NCBI GenBank assembly: GCA_944385435.1
Contig: CALWXG010000016.1
Location: 1-44,826 of the forward strand
Reading direction: 5' to 3'
Origin: an uncultured Oscillospiraceae bacterium
GTDB lineage: Bacteria > Bacillota > Clostridia > Oscillospirales > Oscillospiraceae
DNA length: 44,826 bases
The translations under genes and the position numbers were made by a program. Under the pieces are notes generated by a model. It saw nothing but the letters and a program-made list of their open reading frames with translations. It was not told the origin of the DNA and ran no database searches. Of the stretch, positions 35,501 to 44,400 are shown piece by piece; the stretch's first letter is position 1; every line of letters begins with the position of its first letter.

Positions 35501-36807
35501 ACATGGAGCTGACGGGCCGGCAGAACGTGCCCTTTGCGGAGGTGCTTCGCCTGGCCCGGGGATGCACCGGCGTCAAACGCACCACCGGGCAGCACCCGGG
35601 CGGCATGGTGGTCATCCCCCAGGACAAGGAGATCTACGATTTCTGCCCGGTGCAGCACCCGGCGGACAACAAGGACTCAGACATCATCACCACCCACTTT
35701 GAATATCACTCCATGGAGTCCAACCTGCTGAAGCTGGACATGCTGGGCCACGATGACCCATCCATGATCCGCATGCTCCAGGACCTCACCGGGGTGGATC
35801 CTCAGAAGATTTCCCTGGACGACAAGGACACCATGAGCCTGTTCACCACCTCGGAGAAGCTGGGCTTCACCGACGACCCCCTGCTGGGTCCCACCGGGGC
35901 GGTGGCCATTCCGGAGTTCGGCACCTCCTTCGTCCGGGGCATGCTGGATGACACCCACCCGGACCAGTTTGACATTCTCATCCGGCTGTCCGGCTTCTCC
36001 CACGGCACCGACGTGTGGCTGGGCAACGCCAAGGACCTGATCACCTCCGGCACCGCCAAGGTCAACGAGGCCATCGGCTGCCGGGACGATATCATGCTCT
36101 ACCTGATCTCCATGGGCTTCGAGCCCAAGCGGGCGTTCAAGATCATGGAGGCGGTGCGGAAGGGCCGCGGCCTGCCCGAGGGGGCGGAGGAGGAGATGAA
36201 GTCCCACAACGTCCCGGACTGGTACATCGGTTCCTGCAAGAAGATCGCCTACCTGTTCCCCAAGGCCCACGCCGTGGCCTACGTGATGATGGCCTTCCGC
36301 ATCGCCTGGTTCAAAGTGCACCGGCCCCTGGCGTTTTACGCCGCCTACTTCTCCATCCGGGCCAAAGCCTTTGATGAGAAGTACATGTGCCGGGGCATGG
36401 AGGTGGCCAAGCAGAAGATCCGGGAGATCAACAACAAGAAAAACGCCAAGGACAAGGCGGACCGGCCCACTGCGGTGGAAGAGGACATGCTGGTCACCCT
36501 GGAGGTGGTGTATGAGTTCTATCTCCGGGGCCTGCACTTCACCAGGATGGATATCATGCGCTCCCATGCGGTGAATTTCCTGGTGGACGAGGAACAGGGT
36601 GCCTTGATCCCGCCCTTTACCTCCATTGCCGGCCTGGGTGAAACGGTGGGCTGGGACATCATGGAGAAGCGCAGGGGAAAGGAATTCATGTCCATTGAGG
36701 AATTCTCCCTGGCCTGCACCAAGGTGTCCGGTACCCACCTGGCCCAGCTGAAAGAGGCCGGGGCCTTCGGCGATCTGCCGGAGAGCAGCCAGCTGTCCCT
36801 GTTCTGA
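32539..36807 (+). CDS. polC: DNA polymerase III PolC-type
   Basis: The 1422-aa replicative polymerase of low-GC Gram-positives. After an N-terminal domain and an Ala/Pro/Gln-rich linker (about 75-140) come an OB domain, a PHP domain (ELHLHTKMSNMD near 303), an inserted DEDD proofreading exonuclease (AFDLETTGLD near 391, HNAEFDTGF, HHRACDDAQ), a zinc module (CPNCKHSDF...CGADMPDRKCPVCG near 881-920), and the catalytic palm (PDIDLNFSGEYQ near 940). The C-terminus QLSLF is a sliding-clamp binding motif. GGAG lies 15 nt upstream of the ATG. It follows ispG by 20 nt. Confidence 0.97.
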   Translation: MQSIGKLTFQQTFSRCSFPEGVLSVLGTYPAQVLVHKAQRVMEVRLFGPQADAGALEAARTGLISAFRLSDARVQIVEPAQGLPADQKSAHPAPAKPAAPAPVPAQAPVPAAEKPAAPVQAQGDPAKESGQKSAGQAPAQKQPDLAAQMEAMRRQLMRDSIPGSQGGKRKVKQIYGKITGKKKPVPIGELNLDMGSVLIEGDVFNIEHRELPRRKAWIVCFDITDYTGSIRVTRFMEGEEAKPIIAALSKVGKTQDDWHHLQVQGRLNLSRFESDMILEPYGINELPRPEGRKDTCEEKRIELHLHTKMSNMDALCDTKAAVKRAIQWGHPAIAITDHGVVQSFPDAYNASGRGEKIKILYGVEAYFQNDVDERVSVHGPGTLPLRGEYIAFDLETTGLDPRSDAVIEIGAVRMRDGQVVDKFSSFAWPGHPLSPKTVSLTSITDEMLKGAPRPEQAVDAFLDWAGDTPLVAHNAEFDTGFIRAYCRRAGRNFDPMYIDTLILAQYLCPKLNNHKLDTVANHLELPPFHHHRACDDAQVCGDILFRLLPRLEELGIQDFSQVNAATAAMKRGGRPRRGAYHLVILAKNQTGLRNLYKLISKSHLEHFNRFPIMPKSLINENREGLILGSACEAGELFRAVVDGKDEGELERIASWYDYLEIQPLSNNAYMLRPDREGRRIARGMEDLRNFNRAVVALGERMGKPVCATGDVHFMDPQDEIYRHVLLAAKEFEDADQDNPLYFRTTDEMLREFSYLGEEKAREVVIHNPKLVADWCDNVRPLPDGLFAPKLENSDGELKDLVWGKAKRLYGENPPQIVVDRINAELKDIIGCHYDVIYMSAQKLVQNSLEHGYLVGSRGSVGSSLVAFMSGITEVNSLPAHYRCPNCKHSDFDYARDPAHPYGCGADMPDRKCPVCGADYEKDGFNIPFETFLGFGGDKVPDIDLNFSGEYQSSAHRYTFELFGKDHVFRAGTIGTVAEKTAIGYVKKYMELTGRQNVPFAEVLRLARGCTGVKRTTGQHPGGMVVIPQDKEIYDFCPVQHPADNKDSDIITTHFEYHSMESNLLKLDMLGHDDPSMIRMLQDLTGVDPQKISLDDKDTMSLFTTSEKLGFTDDPLLGPTGAVAIPEFGTSFVRGMLDDTHPDQFDILIRLSGFSHGTDVWLGNAKDLITSGTAKVNEAIGCRDDIMLYLISMGFEPKRAFKIMEAVRKGRGLPEGAEEEMKSHNVPDWYIGSCKKIAYLFPKAHAVAYVMMAFRIAWFKVHRPLAFYAAYFSIRAKAFDEKYMCRGMEVAKQKIREINNKKNAKDKADRPTAVEEDMLVTLEVVYEFYLRGLHFTRMDIMRSHAVNFLVDEEQGALIPPFTSIAGLGETVGWDIMEKRRGKEFMSIEEFSLACTKVSGTHLAQLKEAGAFGDLPESSQLSLF

Positions 36808-36822
36808 TTGTGGTTTTTGTCA

Positions 36823-36852
36823 TTGACAGATTTTGTGGGGATATGGTACTAT
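36823..36852 (+). promoter_or_regulatory. SigA-type promoter of the histidine operon
   Basis: A perfect TTGACA (36823-36828), an 18-nt spacer and TACTAT (36847-36852) lie 43 nt before hisZ. The leader is too short for a T-box or peptide attenuator, so control, if any, is likely by a repressor or at other levels. Confidence 0.8.
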
Positions 36853-36895
36853 TTATTACATTAGCGAACTAAAGAACTGAGAGGTGCCATCGATC

Positions 36896-38062
36896 ATGAA
36901 TCTTCACATCACCACGCCGGAGGGAACCCAGGATCGGTTGTTCTCGGAATGCCTGGAGCGCCGTCAGGTCCAGAATGCCCTGGTGGCGCTGTTCCGCCGG
37001 CGGGGATTTTCCGAAGTGATTACGCCGGAAGTGGAATACTACGATCTGTTTGTCCAGTCTGGAAATCCGCTGCCCCAGGAGTCCATGCTGAAGATCATCG
37101 ACCGCTCGGGTAAGATTATGGTGATGCGGCCGGACTGTACCGCGCCCATTGCCCGGGTGGCGGCCACCAAGCTGAAGGGGCTTGCGCTGCCCCAGCGGCT
37201 CTATTATGATGAGACGGTATTCCGCTCCGGCAATGCCCACGACGGAGGCAGCAGCGAGATCGCCCAGTGCGGAGTGGAGCTCATCGGCGCCTCGGGGAAG
37301 AAGGCGGATGTGGAGATGGTGGCCCTGGCAGTGGACGCCCTGCGTGCCTGCGGTCTGGAGGAATTCCACATCGAGGTGGGGCATGCGGACTTTTTCCGCA
37401 CCCTGGCCTCCCGCCTGGACCTTTCCCCGGAGGAGATGGAGCGGATGCGCAGCTTCATTGAGGGGAAGAATTATGCCGCCCTCAATGACATGCTGGAGAA
37501 CTGCCGGGAGAATCCGGCCTGTGAGGCCCTGGCCCGGCTGCCCTATCTGTTCGGTGGGGTGGAGGTGCTCCGGGAGGCGGAGGCCCTGGCCGGACCCTGC
37601 CGGAGTCTGGATTATCTGGCCCAGCTGTACGGGGAACTGGACAGCGCAGGCTACGGACAGTTTGTCCGGTTTGACCTGGGGCTGGTGCATCAGATTGACT
37701 ACTACACCGGCGTGGTGTTCCGGGGCTATGCCCAGGGGGCCGGCCGGCCGGTGCTCTCCGGCGGCCGGTACGACAAGCTGGTGGAGCAGTTCGGACGAAG
37801 AGCGGAGGCCACCGGGTTCGCGGTCTATGTGGACGAGGTGAGCGGCTGCCTGTCCGTCACCGCCCCCAGGCTGGAGTTGGTGATCCACTACGGCCAGGGG
37901 ATGCTGGCCCAGGCCCTGGAGGTGCTGGACGCCCAGGCGCCGGGCACCTGTGAGCTCTCCCCCTGCCGGACCCTGAGCAGCACCATGAACCTGGCTCAGG
38001 AGAAGGGGGCGGCCCGGGTGCTGGTGCTGGAGAAGACGGGAGAAAGGTGGCTGGAGGTATGA
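36896..38062 (+). CDS. hisZ: ATP phosphoribosyltransferase regulatory subunit HisZ
   Basis: A 388-aa paralogue of the histidyl-tRNA synthetase catalytic core. It has TPEGTQDRLFSE at the start, class II motif 2 region RLYYDETVFRSGN, and YYTGVVFRGYA and LSGGRYDKLVEQFG near the end. It lacks a complete anticodon-binding domain. HisZ forms an octamer with the short HisG and gives it activity and histidine feedback. The ATG at 36896 follows GAGAGGTG. It heads the operon, directly before the short hisG that needs it, so HisZ rather than HisS is well supported. Confidence 0.93.
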   Translation: MNLHITTPEGTQDRLFSECLERRQVQNALVALFRRRGFSEVITPEVEYYDLFVQSGNPLPQESMLKIIDRSGKIMVMRPDCTAPIARVAATKLKGLALPQRLYYDETVFRSGNAHDGGSSEIAQCGVELIGASGKKADVEMVALAVDALRACGLEEFHIEVGHADFFRTLASRLDLSPEEMERMRSFIEGKNYAALNDMLENCRENPACEALARLPYLFGGVEVLREAEALAGPCRSLDYLAQLYGELDSAGYGQFVRFDLGLVHQIDYYTGVVFRGYAQGAGRPVLSGGRYDKLVEQFGRRAEATGFAVYVDEVSGCLSVTAPRLELVIHYGQGMLAQALEVLDAQAPGTCELSPCRTLSSTMNLAQEKGAARVLVLEKTGERWLEV

Positions 38063-38709
38063 GTGAGCGGCTGAAGATTGCCCTGACCAAGGGCCGGCTC
38101 CAGGACAAGTCGGTGGAGCTGTTTGAGGAGATGGGGCTGGACTGTTCCCCGGTGCGCAGCCCGGGCCGGAGGCTGATCCATCCGCTGCCCAACTACCCTC
38201 TGGACGCGGTGCTGGCCAAGGCGCCCGACGTGATCACTTACGTGCAGCACGGCGTGTGCGATTTGGGTGTGGTGGGGAAGGACACCATCCTGGAAAAAGG
38301 CGGCTCCTTTTATGAGGTGCTGGACCTGGGCTTCGGCCGGTGCCGGTTTGCCCTGGCGGTGCCCAAGGGCAGCGATTTCTATGGCACCTACAAGACCCGG
38401 CGGATTGCCTCCAAATACCCCGAGGTGACCCGGGCGTTCTTTGAAAAAAAGGGGATGGATGTGGACATCGTCAAGATTGAGGGCAGTGTGGAGCTGGCCC
38501 CCATCCTGGGCCTGTCCGACGGCATCGTGGATATTGTGGAGACCGGCGCCACCCTGAAGGAGAACGGCCTGGAGCCCATTGAGGACGTGGCCCAGGTGTC
38601 CGCCAGGCTCATTGTCAACACCGCCAGCATGAAGCTGCACAAGCAGCAGATTCTGGAGTTTATCAGCCGCTGTCAGCAGGTGCTGGACAGCCGCAGAAGA
38701 GAGGGATAA
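38059..38709 (+). CDS. hisG: ATP phosphoribosyltransferase, short form
   Basis: A 216-aa enzyme for the first step of histidine synthesis, joining PRPP and ATP. It has IALTKGRLQDKSVELFEEMG, DVITYVQHGVCDLGVVGKD, and the PRPP motif DGIVDIVETGATLKENGL (about 154-171). It lacks the C-terminal ACT-like domain, so it is the HisGs type that works with HisZ. The ATG overlaps the hisZ stop as ATGA, with AAAGGTGG upstream. Confidence 0.96.
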   Translation: MSERLKIALTKGRLQDKSVELFEEMGLDCSPVRSPGRRLIHPLPNYPLDAVLAKAPDVITYVQHGVCDLGVVGKDTILEKGGSFYEVLDLGFGRCRFALAVPKGSDFYGTYKTRRIASKYPEVTRAFFEKKGMDVDIVKIEGSVELAPILGLSDGIVDIVETGATLKENGLEPIEDVAQVSARLIVNTASMKLHKQQILEFISRCQQVLDSRRREG

Positions 38710-38716
38710 GATAACC

Positions 38717-40006
38717 ATGCTGGACATTGTTTTGGCCGGAGAGGGCCGGGAAGAGGCGAAGATCGCCGCCATGCGCTCCCGGGCGGCGCAGACCGGAGCG
38801 GAGATTGACCGGGCTGTGGCGGATATCCTGGAGAACGTGCGCACCCGCGGCCTGGAGGCGGTGGAGGAGTACTCCCTGCGCTTTGACAAGGCCGCCCCCC
38901 GGGAGATCTCCCGGGAGGAGCTGGAGCAGGCGGCGCATCGGGTGCCGGAGCAGCTGCTGTCTGCACTGGAGCGCAGTGCGGCCCAGATCCGCCACTACCA
39001 GGGGAAGCTGAGCGAGGAGATCGCCTTTGGCACCGCCCTGTGGGAGGGACCCAACGGCGGTCTGGTGGGCCGCACCGTGCGGCCCCTCCAGCGGGTGGGC
39101 GTCTATGTACCCGGCGGGCGGGCGGCCTATCCCAGTTCGGTTCTGATGAACGTGCTGCCCGCCAAGGTGGCCGGGGTGGAAGAGGTCGTCATGGTCACCC
39201 CTCCCACCGAGAATATGAACGACGCGGTGCTGGCCGCGGCCTGGGTGGCCGGGGTGGACCGGTGCATTGCCGTGGGCGGAGCCCAGGCGGTGGCTGCCCT
39301 GGCCTACGGCGCCGGCTTTATTCCCAAGGTGGACAAGCTGGTGGGGCCGGGCAACGCCTTCGTGGCGGCGGCCAAACGGATGGTGTACGGCAGTCTGGAC
39401 ATCGACATGGTGGCCGGCCCTTCCGAGGTGCTGATCATTGCCGATGACACGGCCGACCCCGTCTACGTGGCCGCCGATCTCATCAGTCAGGCGGAGCACG
39501 ACCCGCTGGCCTCGGCGGTGCTGCTCACCACCAGTCCGGAGCTGGCCCGGGCGGTGGACGCAGAAGTGGTCCGTCAGACGGCGTATCTCAGCCGCAGAGA
39601 GGTCATCGAGGCGTCCCTGCGGGATTTCGGCTGTGCCATTGTGTGCGGCACCCTGGCCGACTGCGCCCGCCTGGGGGATGAGATTGCCCCGGAGCACATG
39701 GAGATCGTCACCCGTGACCCGGAGGCGGTGATGGAACTGGTCCACAACGCGGGGGCCATCTTCCTGGGCAGCTACACCCCGGAACCCCTGGGCGACTATA
39801 TGGCCGGCCCCGATCACGTGCTGCCCACCAGCGGCACCGCCCGGTTCTTTTCGCCCCTGTCCGTGGACGCTTTTGTGAAAAAGACCAGCGTGCTGAAGTA
39901 CAGCCGGGAGGAGCTCTCCCGGGTGAAAGACGAGATCATCACCCTGGCCCAGGCGGAGCACCTCACCGCCCATGCCAACTCCATCCAGGTGCGGTTTCCG
40001 CAGTGA
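38717..40006 (+). CDS. hisD: Histidinol dehydrogenase
   Basis: A 429-aa zinc enzyme oxidising histidinol to histidine in two NAD-dependent steps. It has [73 protein letters not shown] with the zinc-binding Gln and His, and [16 protein letters not shown] near the end. The length is normal. The site AGAGGG lies upstream of the ATG, 7 nt after hisG. Confidence 0.96.
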   Translation: MLDIVLAGEGREEAKIAAMRSRAAQTGAEIDRAVADILENVRTRGLEAVEEYSLRFDKAAPREISREELEQAAHRVPEQLLSALERSAAQIRHYQGKLSEEIAFGTALWEGPNGGLVGRTVRPLQRVGVYVPGGRAAYPSSVLMNVLPAKVAGVEEVVMVTPPTENMNDAVLAAAWVAGVDRCIAVGGAQAVAALAYGAGFIPKVDKLVGPGNAFVAAAKRMVYGSLDIDMVAGPSEVLIIADDTADPVYVAADLISQAEHDPLASAVLLTTSPELARAVDAEVVRQTAYLSRREVIEASLRDFGCAIVCGTLADCARLGDEIAPEHMEIVTRDPEAVMELVHNAGAIFLGSYTPEPLGDYMAGPDHVLPTSGTARFFSPLSVDAFVKKTSVLKYSREELSRVKDEIITLAQAEHLTAHANSIQVRFPQ

Positions 40007-40025
40007 GAGGAAGGAATCAGCCATT

Positions 40026-40042
40026 GCGGCCAGCCTGGCCGC
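40026..40042 (+). repeat. Intercistronic hairpin between hisD and hisB
   Basis: A perfect 7-bp stem GCGGCCA/TGGCCGC with a 3-nt loop lies between the hisD stop and the hisB site. There is no T tract; it may stabilise or space the mRNA. Confidence 0.5.
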
Positions 40043-40064
40043 CCCAAAAAGGAGGAAAGACTTC

Positions 40065-40676
40065 ATGGACGTTCCTGTGCACCAAGCGGGAGAGGCCCCG
40101 GAACGGGCCTATTTCATAGAGCGGAAAACCAAAGAAACCCGGATCACCGCGGATCTGTGCCTGGACGGGGGAGAGGTTCAGATCTCCACCGGCATCGGCT
40201 TTTTCGACCACATGCTCACCGCCCTGGCCTTTTACGCAGGTTTCGGTCTGAGGCTGGAGGCCGACGGCGATCTGGAGGTGGATGGGCACCACACCGTAGA
40301 AGATGTGGGCATTGTGCTGGGGCAGGCCTTCCGACAGGCCCTGGGGGACAAGAAGGGCATCCGCCGCTTCGCCTCCTCCTATGTACCCATGGACGAAGCC
40401 CTGTGCCGCACGGTTCTGGACTGTTCCAACCGGCCTTTTCTGGTGTTTGATGCCCCCATGCGCCAGGAGCGCATCGGCAGCTATGACAGCTGTCTCACCG
40501 TGGAGTTCATGCGGGCCTTCGCGGTGAACGCCGGGCTGACGCTCCATCAGCACTGTCTGTACGGCGACAATGCCCACCACATCACGGAGGCGCTGTTCAA
40601 ATCCCTGGGCCTCGCCCTGAAGGACGCAGTCCGGATCCAGGGTCAGAGTGTGGTCTCCACCAAGGGCGTCTTGTGA
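40065..40676 (+). CDS. hisB: Imidazoleglycerol-phosphate dehydratase
   Basis: A 203-aa single-domain, manganese-dependent dehydratase (no fused phosphatase). It has FFDHMLTALAFYAGF, DGDLEVDGHHTVEDVGIVLG with its metal-binding histidines, and the repeat half LHQHCLYGDNAHHITEALFK. The ATG at 40065 follows AAAGGAGGA; the longer frame overlaps hisD. About 15 extra N-terminal residues precede the conserved RKTKETRI start. Histidinol-phosphate phosphatase must be encoded elsewhere. Confidence 0.96.
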   Translation: MDVPVHQAGEAPERAYFIERKTKETRITADLCLDGGEVQISTGIGFFDHMLTALAFYAGFGLRLEADGDLEVDGHHTVEDVGIVLGQAFRQALGDKKGIRRFASSYVPMDEALCRTVLDCSNRPFLVFDAPMRQERIGSYDSCLTVEFMRAFAVNAGLTLHQHCLYGDNAHHITEALFKSLGLALKDAVRIQGQSVVSTKGVL

Positions 40677-40694
40677 GAAGGGTGTGAAGGGAAA

Positions 40695-41300
40695 ATGGGT
40701 TACACCGCAATAGTAGACTATGGGGTGGGCAATCTGAAGAGCGTGTCCAACGCCCTGTCCTATCTGGGTCAGACCAGCTGCATCACCAGTGACGCCGGGG
40801 AACTGGAGCGGGCGGACGCGATTATCTTGCCTGGTGTTGGTGCGTTCCCCGACGCGGCGGAAAAGCTGCGGGGGTATGGGCTGGATCAGCTGCTGCGCAG
40901 GCAGGCTGAAAAGAAGCCGATGCTGGGCATCTGCCTGGGGATGCAGCTGCTGTTTGACTGGGGAGAAGAGGTGCAGCACTGCCGCGGTCTCGGCCTGATC
41001 AGCGGTACCGTGAAACGGATTCCCACCAGCCTGAAGCTGCCTCACATCGGATGGAACAGCCTGCATTTCCAGGGAAATTCCCCGCTGTTCCAGGGCCTGG
41101 AGGAGGGGGCCAATGTATATTTTGTCCACTCCTACCACGGAGCCGCCACCAGGCCGGAGCAGGTGATCGCCGTCACGGACTACGGCATGCCGGTGACTGC
41201 CGCAGTGCAGCACGGCCTGGTATTCGGCTGCCAGTTCCACCCGGAGAAGAGCGGGGAAGTGGGACTGCAAATTCTGAAGAATTTTGGAGCGTTGTTGTGA
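40695..41300 (+). CDS. hisH: Imidazole glycerol phosphate synthase glutaminase subunit
   Basis: A 201-aa class I glutaminase that feeds ammonia to HisF. It has VDYGVGNLKSVSNAL at the start, PGVGAFPDA, nucleophile Cys in MLGICLGMQLLF (about 76-87), and the His/Glu pair in GCQFHPEKSGEVG near the end. GAAGGG precedes the ATG. The stop overlaps the hisA start by one base. Confidence 0.96.
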   Translation: MGYTAIVDYGVGNLKSVSNALSYLGQTSCITSDAGELERADAIILPGVGAFPDAAEKLRGYGLDQLLRRQAEKKPMLGICLGMQLLFDWGEEVQHCRGLGLISGTVKRIPTSLKLPHIGWNSLHFQGNSPLFQGLEEGANVYFVHSYHGAATRPEQVIAVTDYGMPVTAAVQHGLVFGCQFHPEKSGEVGLQILKNFGALL

Positions 41301-42022
41301 TGATCATACTTCCTGCCATTGACTTGAAGGACGGAAAAGTTGTCCGTCTGTATAAAGGAGACTTTGATACCGTCCACCAGGTGGCCGACAACCCCCTGGC
41401 CACTGCCCGGGCATTCTGGGACGCCGGCGCCCGTCAGATCCACATGGTGGACCTGGACGGGGCGAAGGACGCAGTACGCCAGAACGGCGCGATTGTGGCC
41501 CAGGTGGCCCGGACCGGATTGAAGGTTGAACTGGGGGGAGGTATCCGCACCCTGGCCGATCTGGAGGCGGTTTTTGACCTGGGGGTCTACCGGGCAGTGA
41601 TCGGCTCGGCCGCCGTGGGGCACCCGGAATTTGTGGCGCAGGCTGTGGAGCGGTTCGGCGCGGACCGCATCGCTGTGGGGATTGACGCCAGAGACGGCAG
41701 AGTGCGCACAGCCGGCTGGGTGGAGGACTCCGGACTGGACTACCTGGAGTTTGCCCGGAACATGGAGCAGATTGGTGTGAAGCATATTATCTTTACGGAT
41801 ATTGACACAGACGGGACCTTGCAGGGCCCCGCCCTTGACAGCCTGAAAAAGCTGATCGGTGCGGTGTCCTGCCGGATTACCGCCTCCGGAGGGGTGTCCT
41901 GCAACCAGGACATCCGGAATCTGAACGCGCTGGGAGCTTGGGGCGCCATCATCGGGAAGGCCTATTATGCCGGAACCATTGACCTGGCCCAGGCGGTGAA
42001 GGACGGTGGAGTACAGTGTTAG
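41300..42022 (+). CDS. hisA: ProFAR isomerase HisA
   Basis: A 240-aa TIM-barrel isomerase acting before HisH/HisF. It has [20 protein letters not shown] with catalytic Asp near residue 8, [20 protein letters not shown], and [12 protein letters not shown] with the second catalytic Asp (near residue 170). The ATG overlaps the hisH stop as TGATG, with GGAG about 10 nt upstream. The long reading frame upstream is a hisH shadow. Confidence 0.95.
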   Translation: MIILPAIDLKDGKVVRLYKGDFDTVHQVADNPLATARAFWDAGARQIHMVDLDGAKDAVRQNGAIVAQVARTGLKVELGGGIRTLADLEAVFDLGVYRAVIGSAAVGHPEFVAQAVERFGADRIAVGIDARDGRVRTAGWVEDSGLDYLEFARNMEQIGVKHIIFTDIDTDGTLQGPALDSLKKLIGAVSCRITASGGVSCNQDIRNLNALGAWGAIIGKAYYAGTIDLAQAVKDGGVQC

Positions 42023-42771
42023 CCAAGCGGATTATCCCCTGCCTGGACGTCCGGGACGGCCGGGTGGTGAAGGGGGTCAATTTTGTCAACATCCGGGACG
42101 CCGGCGATCCGGTGGAGCTGGCCACCTACTACTCCCAGCAGGGTGCGGATGAGATTGTGTTCCTGGACATCACCGCCACCAGTGATGCACGGGATACCGT
42201 GGCCGATGTGGTGGAGCGCACAGCCGCCCAAGTGTTTGTCCCCCTCACCGTGGGGGGCGGCATCCGCACATTGGAGGATTTCCGGCGGCTGCTGCGGGCA
42301 GGTGCGGATAAAATCTCCGTCAACTCCGCGGCGGTGAAGGATCCCACGCTGATTTCCCGGGCAGCGGAGCGGTTTGGCTCCCAGTGTGTGGTGCTGGCCA
42401 TTGACGCGCGCAGACGCCCGGAGGGCTGGTATGAGGTGGTGGTGGCCGGCGGACGCACGCCCACCGGCCTTGACGCTTTGGAGTGGGCAAAGCGCGGCCA
42501 GAGCCTGGGGGCGGGGGAGATCCTGCTCACGTCCATGGACGCGGACGGCACAAAGGCCGGTTTTGATCTGGAGATGACCCGGGCTGTGACGCAGGTTGTA
42601 TCCATTCCGGTCATCGCCTCCGGCGGCTGCGGATCGCTGGAACACTTTGCCCAGGTGTTCCGGGAGACCGACTGTGACGCGGCCCTGGCCGCCAGCCTGT
42701 TTCATTTCGGCGAGCTGACCATCCCGCAGGTGAAGAAATACCTGGCTGACCGGAATATCCCTGTGAGGTGA
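42016..42771 (+). CDS. hisF: Imidazole glycerol phosphate synthase cyclase subunit
   Basis: A 251-aa TIM-barrel cyclase. It has [20 protein letters not shown] (Asp near 11), [32 protein letters not shown], and [17 protein letters not shown] (Asp near 130 region and 176 in the TIM order). The GTG start at 42016 overlaps hisA by 7 nt, with GGTGGAG upstream. It pairs with HisH. Confidence 0.96.
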   Translation: MLAKRIIPCLDVRDGRVVKGVNFVNIRDAGDPVELATYYSQQGADEIVFLDITATSDARDTVADVVERTAAQVFVPLTVGGGIRTLEDFRRLLRAGADKISVNSAAVKDPTLISRAAERFGSQCVVLAIDARRRPEGWYEVVVAGGRTPTGLDALEWAKRGQSLGAGEILLTSMDADGTKAGFDLEMTRAVTQVVSIPVIASGGCGSLEHFAQVFRETDCDAALAASLFHFGELTIPQVKKYLADRNIPVR

Positions 42772-42777
42772 GCAAAT

Positions 42778-43098
42778 ATGTTTGATCTGGATCTTTTATT
42801 TCAAAAATCAGAGTTGATTCCGGTGATCATCCAGGACGCCGGTACCCTTCAGGTGCTCATGCTGGGCTTCACCAACCGGGAGGCGTTGGAGCTGACCTTG
42901 CAGACCAAAACCGCCTGGTTCTGGTCCCGCAGCCGCCAGAAGCTGTGGAACAAGGGAGAGAGCAGCGGGAACTTCCTCCACGTGCTGGAGGTGAAAACCG
43001 ACTGCGACACAGATACGCTGCTCTATCTGTGCCGTCCGGACGGGCCAACCTGCCACACCGGTGCGGTGAGTTGTTTTTTCCGGGAAATTGAGATATAA
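42778..43098 (+). CDS. hisI: Phosphoribosyl-AMP cyclohydrolase
   Basis: A 106-aa zinc enzyme for the third step of histidine synthesis. It has VIIQDAGTLQVLMLGF, TAWFWSRSRQKLWNKGESSG, and the metal-binding DCDTDTLLYLCRPDGPTCHT. It is separate from HisE here rather than fused. GAGGTGAG precedes the ATG, 6 nt after hisF. Confidence 0.96.
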   Translation: MFDLDLLFQKSELIPVIIQDAGTLQVLMLGFTNREALELTLQTKTAWFWSRSRQKLWNKGESSGNFLHVLEVKTDCDTDTLLYLCRPDGPTCHTGAVSCFFREIEI

Positions 43099-43137
43099 TA
43101 GAGAGCGTGAATCAACGAGTAAATGAGGTGCATCAAG

Positions 43138-43464
43138 ATGGACAATATTTTGCAGTCTCTCTACCAGGTGGTTCAGGACCGGCAGAAGCACCCTCAGGAG
43201 GGATCTTATACCTGCTATCTGTTTGACAAGGGGCTGGACAAGATTCTGAAAAAGGTGGGGGAGGAGTGTGCGGAGACCATTATCGCCGCGAAAAATGATG
43301 TGCCCTCCGACACAGTGGGGGAGATCTCCGATCTGATCTATCACCTGATGGTGATGATGGTGGAGAAGGACATCCCGCTGGAGGATGTGATGGAAGAGCT
43401 TCAGCGCAGAAGCCTGAAGATCGGCAACCTGAAGCAGATGAAGCAGGTGGACCGGGAAACCTGA
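43138..43464 (+). CDS. hisE: Phosphoribosyl-ATP pyrophosphatase
   Basis: A 108-aa MazG-like pyrophosphatase for the second step. It has SLYQVVQDRQKHPQEGSYTC, KKVGEECAETIIAAKN and EISDLIYHLMVMM, the metal-binding helices of the family. The ATG at 43138 follows GAGGTG. It is last in the his run. hisC and a histidinol phosphatase gene are not present. Confidence 0.96.
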   Translation: MDNILQSLYQVVQDRQKHPQEGSYTCYLFDKGLDKILKKVGEECAETIIAAKNDVPSDTVGEISDLIYHLMVMMVEKDIPLEDVMEELQRRSLKIGNLKQMKQVDRET

Positions 43465-43494
43465 TGGTGCGCCGACGGCGCAAAGGAGGTTTGT

Positions 43495-44214
43495 ATGGAC
43501 AACAATTTCAACATGAACCAGTACAGTTTTGACAGCAGCTACGCCAAATCACAGCTGACCCTGAACCGGTATATCGCCCGTACCTATGCCTGGATGTTCC
43601 TGGGGCTGATGGTCACCTTCCTGACGGCCTGGGCGTTGGCGGCCACAGGAGTGGTGTTCTATTTGTTCGCAATCCCCTCTATCACTATTATTTTGCTGGT
43701 GATTGAGGTGGCTGTGGTGCTTATTTTCTCCAGCCGTATTCACAAGCAGTCTGTGGGAGTGAGCCGGGTTTTGTTTGTGGTGTACTCCCTGCTGAACGGT
43801 GTGGTGTTCTCCGTCTACTTTGTACTCTTCGATGTGGCCAATCTCATTGCGATTTTCGGCCTCACCGCGCTGTTTTTCGGCGCCTTTGCCCTGTACGGCC
43901 GGTTCACCAAAACCGATCTGTCCCGGCTGCGCCCACTGCTCTTCGGCGGGTTGATCTTCCTGGTGGTGGCGGCTGTACTCAGCCTGTTCATCAACATGAC
44001 CGCCATGGAGCGGCTGATCTGCATGGTGGGGATCGTGGTGTTTCTGTGCTTCACCGCCTATGACAACCAGAAGATCAAGGCAAACTACCAGTATTTCTAT
44101 CACGATGCGGCCATGCTCCAGAAGGCATCCATCTATTCGGCGCTCCAGCTGTACCTGGACTTTATCAATCTGTTTTTGTATCTGCTGCGCTTTATGGGTC
44201 GGTCCAGAAACTGA
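43495..44214 (+). CDS. Bax inhibitor-1/YccA family membrane protein
   Basis: A 239-aa protein with seven hydrophobic segments after an Asn-rich N-terminus. It has YIARTYAWMFLGLMVTFLTA, a central hydrophobic block and the C-terminal YDNQKIKANYQYF and ALQLYLDFINLFLYLLRF typical of the family. Relatives such as BsYetJ are pH-sensitive calcium leak channels. AAAGGAGG precedes the ATG. It begins 30 nt after hisE and may be read from the his promoter; a terminator follows. Confidence 0.93.
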   Translation: MDNNFNMNQYSFDSSYAKSQLTLNRYIARTYAWMFLGLMVTFLTAWALAATGVVFYLFAIPSITIILLVIEVAVVLIFSSRIHKQSVGVSRVLFVVYSLLNGVVFSVYFVLFDVANLIAIFGLTALFFGAFALYGRFTKTDLSRLRPLLFGGLIFLVVAAVLSLFINMTAMERLICMVGIVVFLCFTAYDNQKIKANYQYFYHDAAMLQKASIYSALQLYLDFINLFLYLLRFMGRSRN

Positions 44215-44241
44215 CGGGACCGGCCAGACAGAGCGCCAAAA

Positions 44242-44271
44242 AAGCCCGTCGGTCTTCAAACCGACGGGCTT
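44242..44271. terminator. Bidirectional terminator after the BI-1 gene
   Basis: The arms AAGCCCGTCGGT and ACCGACGGGCTT have a 6-nt loop. The T run is strongest on the minus strand (TTTTTT), so it can also back up the small-peptide terminator. Confidence 0.88.
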
Positions 44272-44338
44272 GTAATGTTTCTATAAGGCCGACAGGGGAG
44301 ACTGCGTTGTCTGCTGTTCATGCTCCGGTCAGCAATAT

Positions 44339-44361
44339 AAAAAAACGTCCCGGATGGGACG
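44339..44361 (-). terminator. Terminator of the small-peptide gene
   Basis: On the minus strand CGTCCC-ATCC-GGGACG is followed by seven T. It lies 40 nt after the small-peptide stop. Confidence 0.85.
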
Positions 44362-44400
44362 AGGTCTTATCTTCCGATCCAGTGGGGGACCCCGTTAAAA

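Noticed and set aside
36896-38062. Calling this gene histidyl-tRNA synthetase (hisS)
   Set aside because: It lies directly before a short HisG that needs HisZ, within a his operon, and lacks a full anticodon-binding domain.
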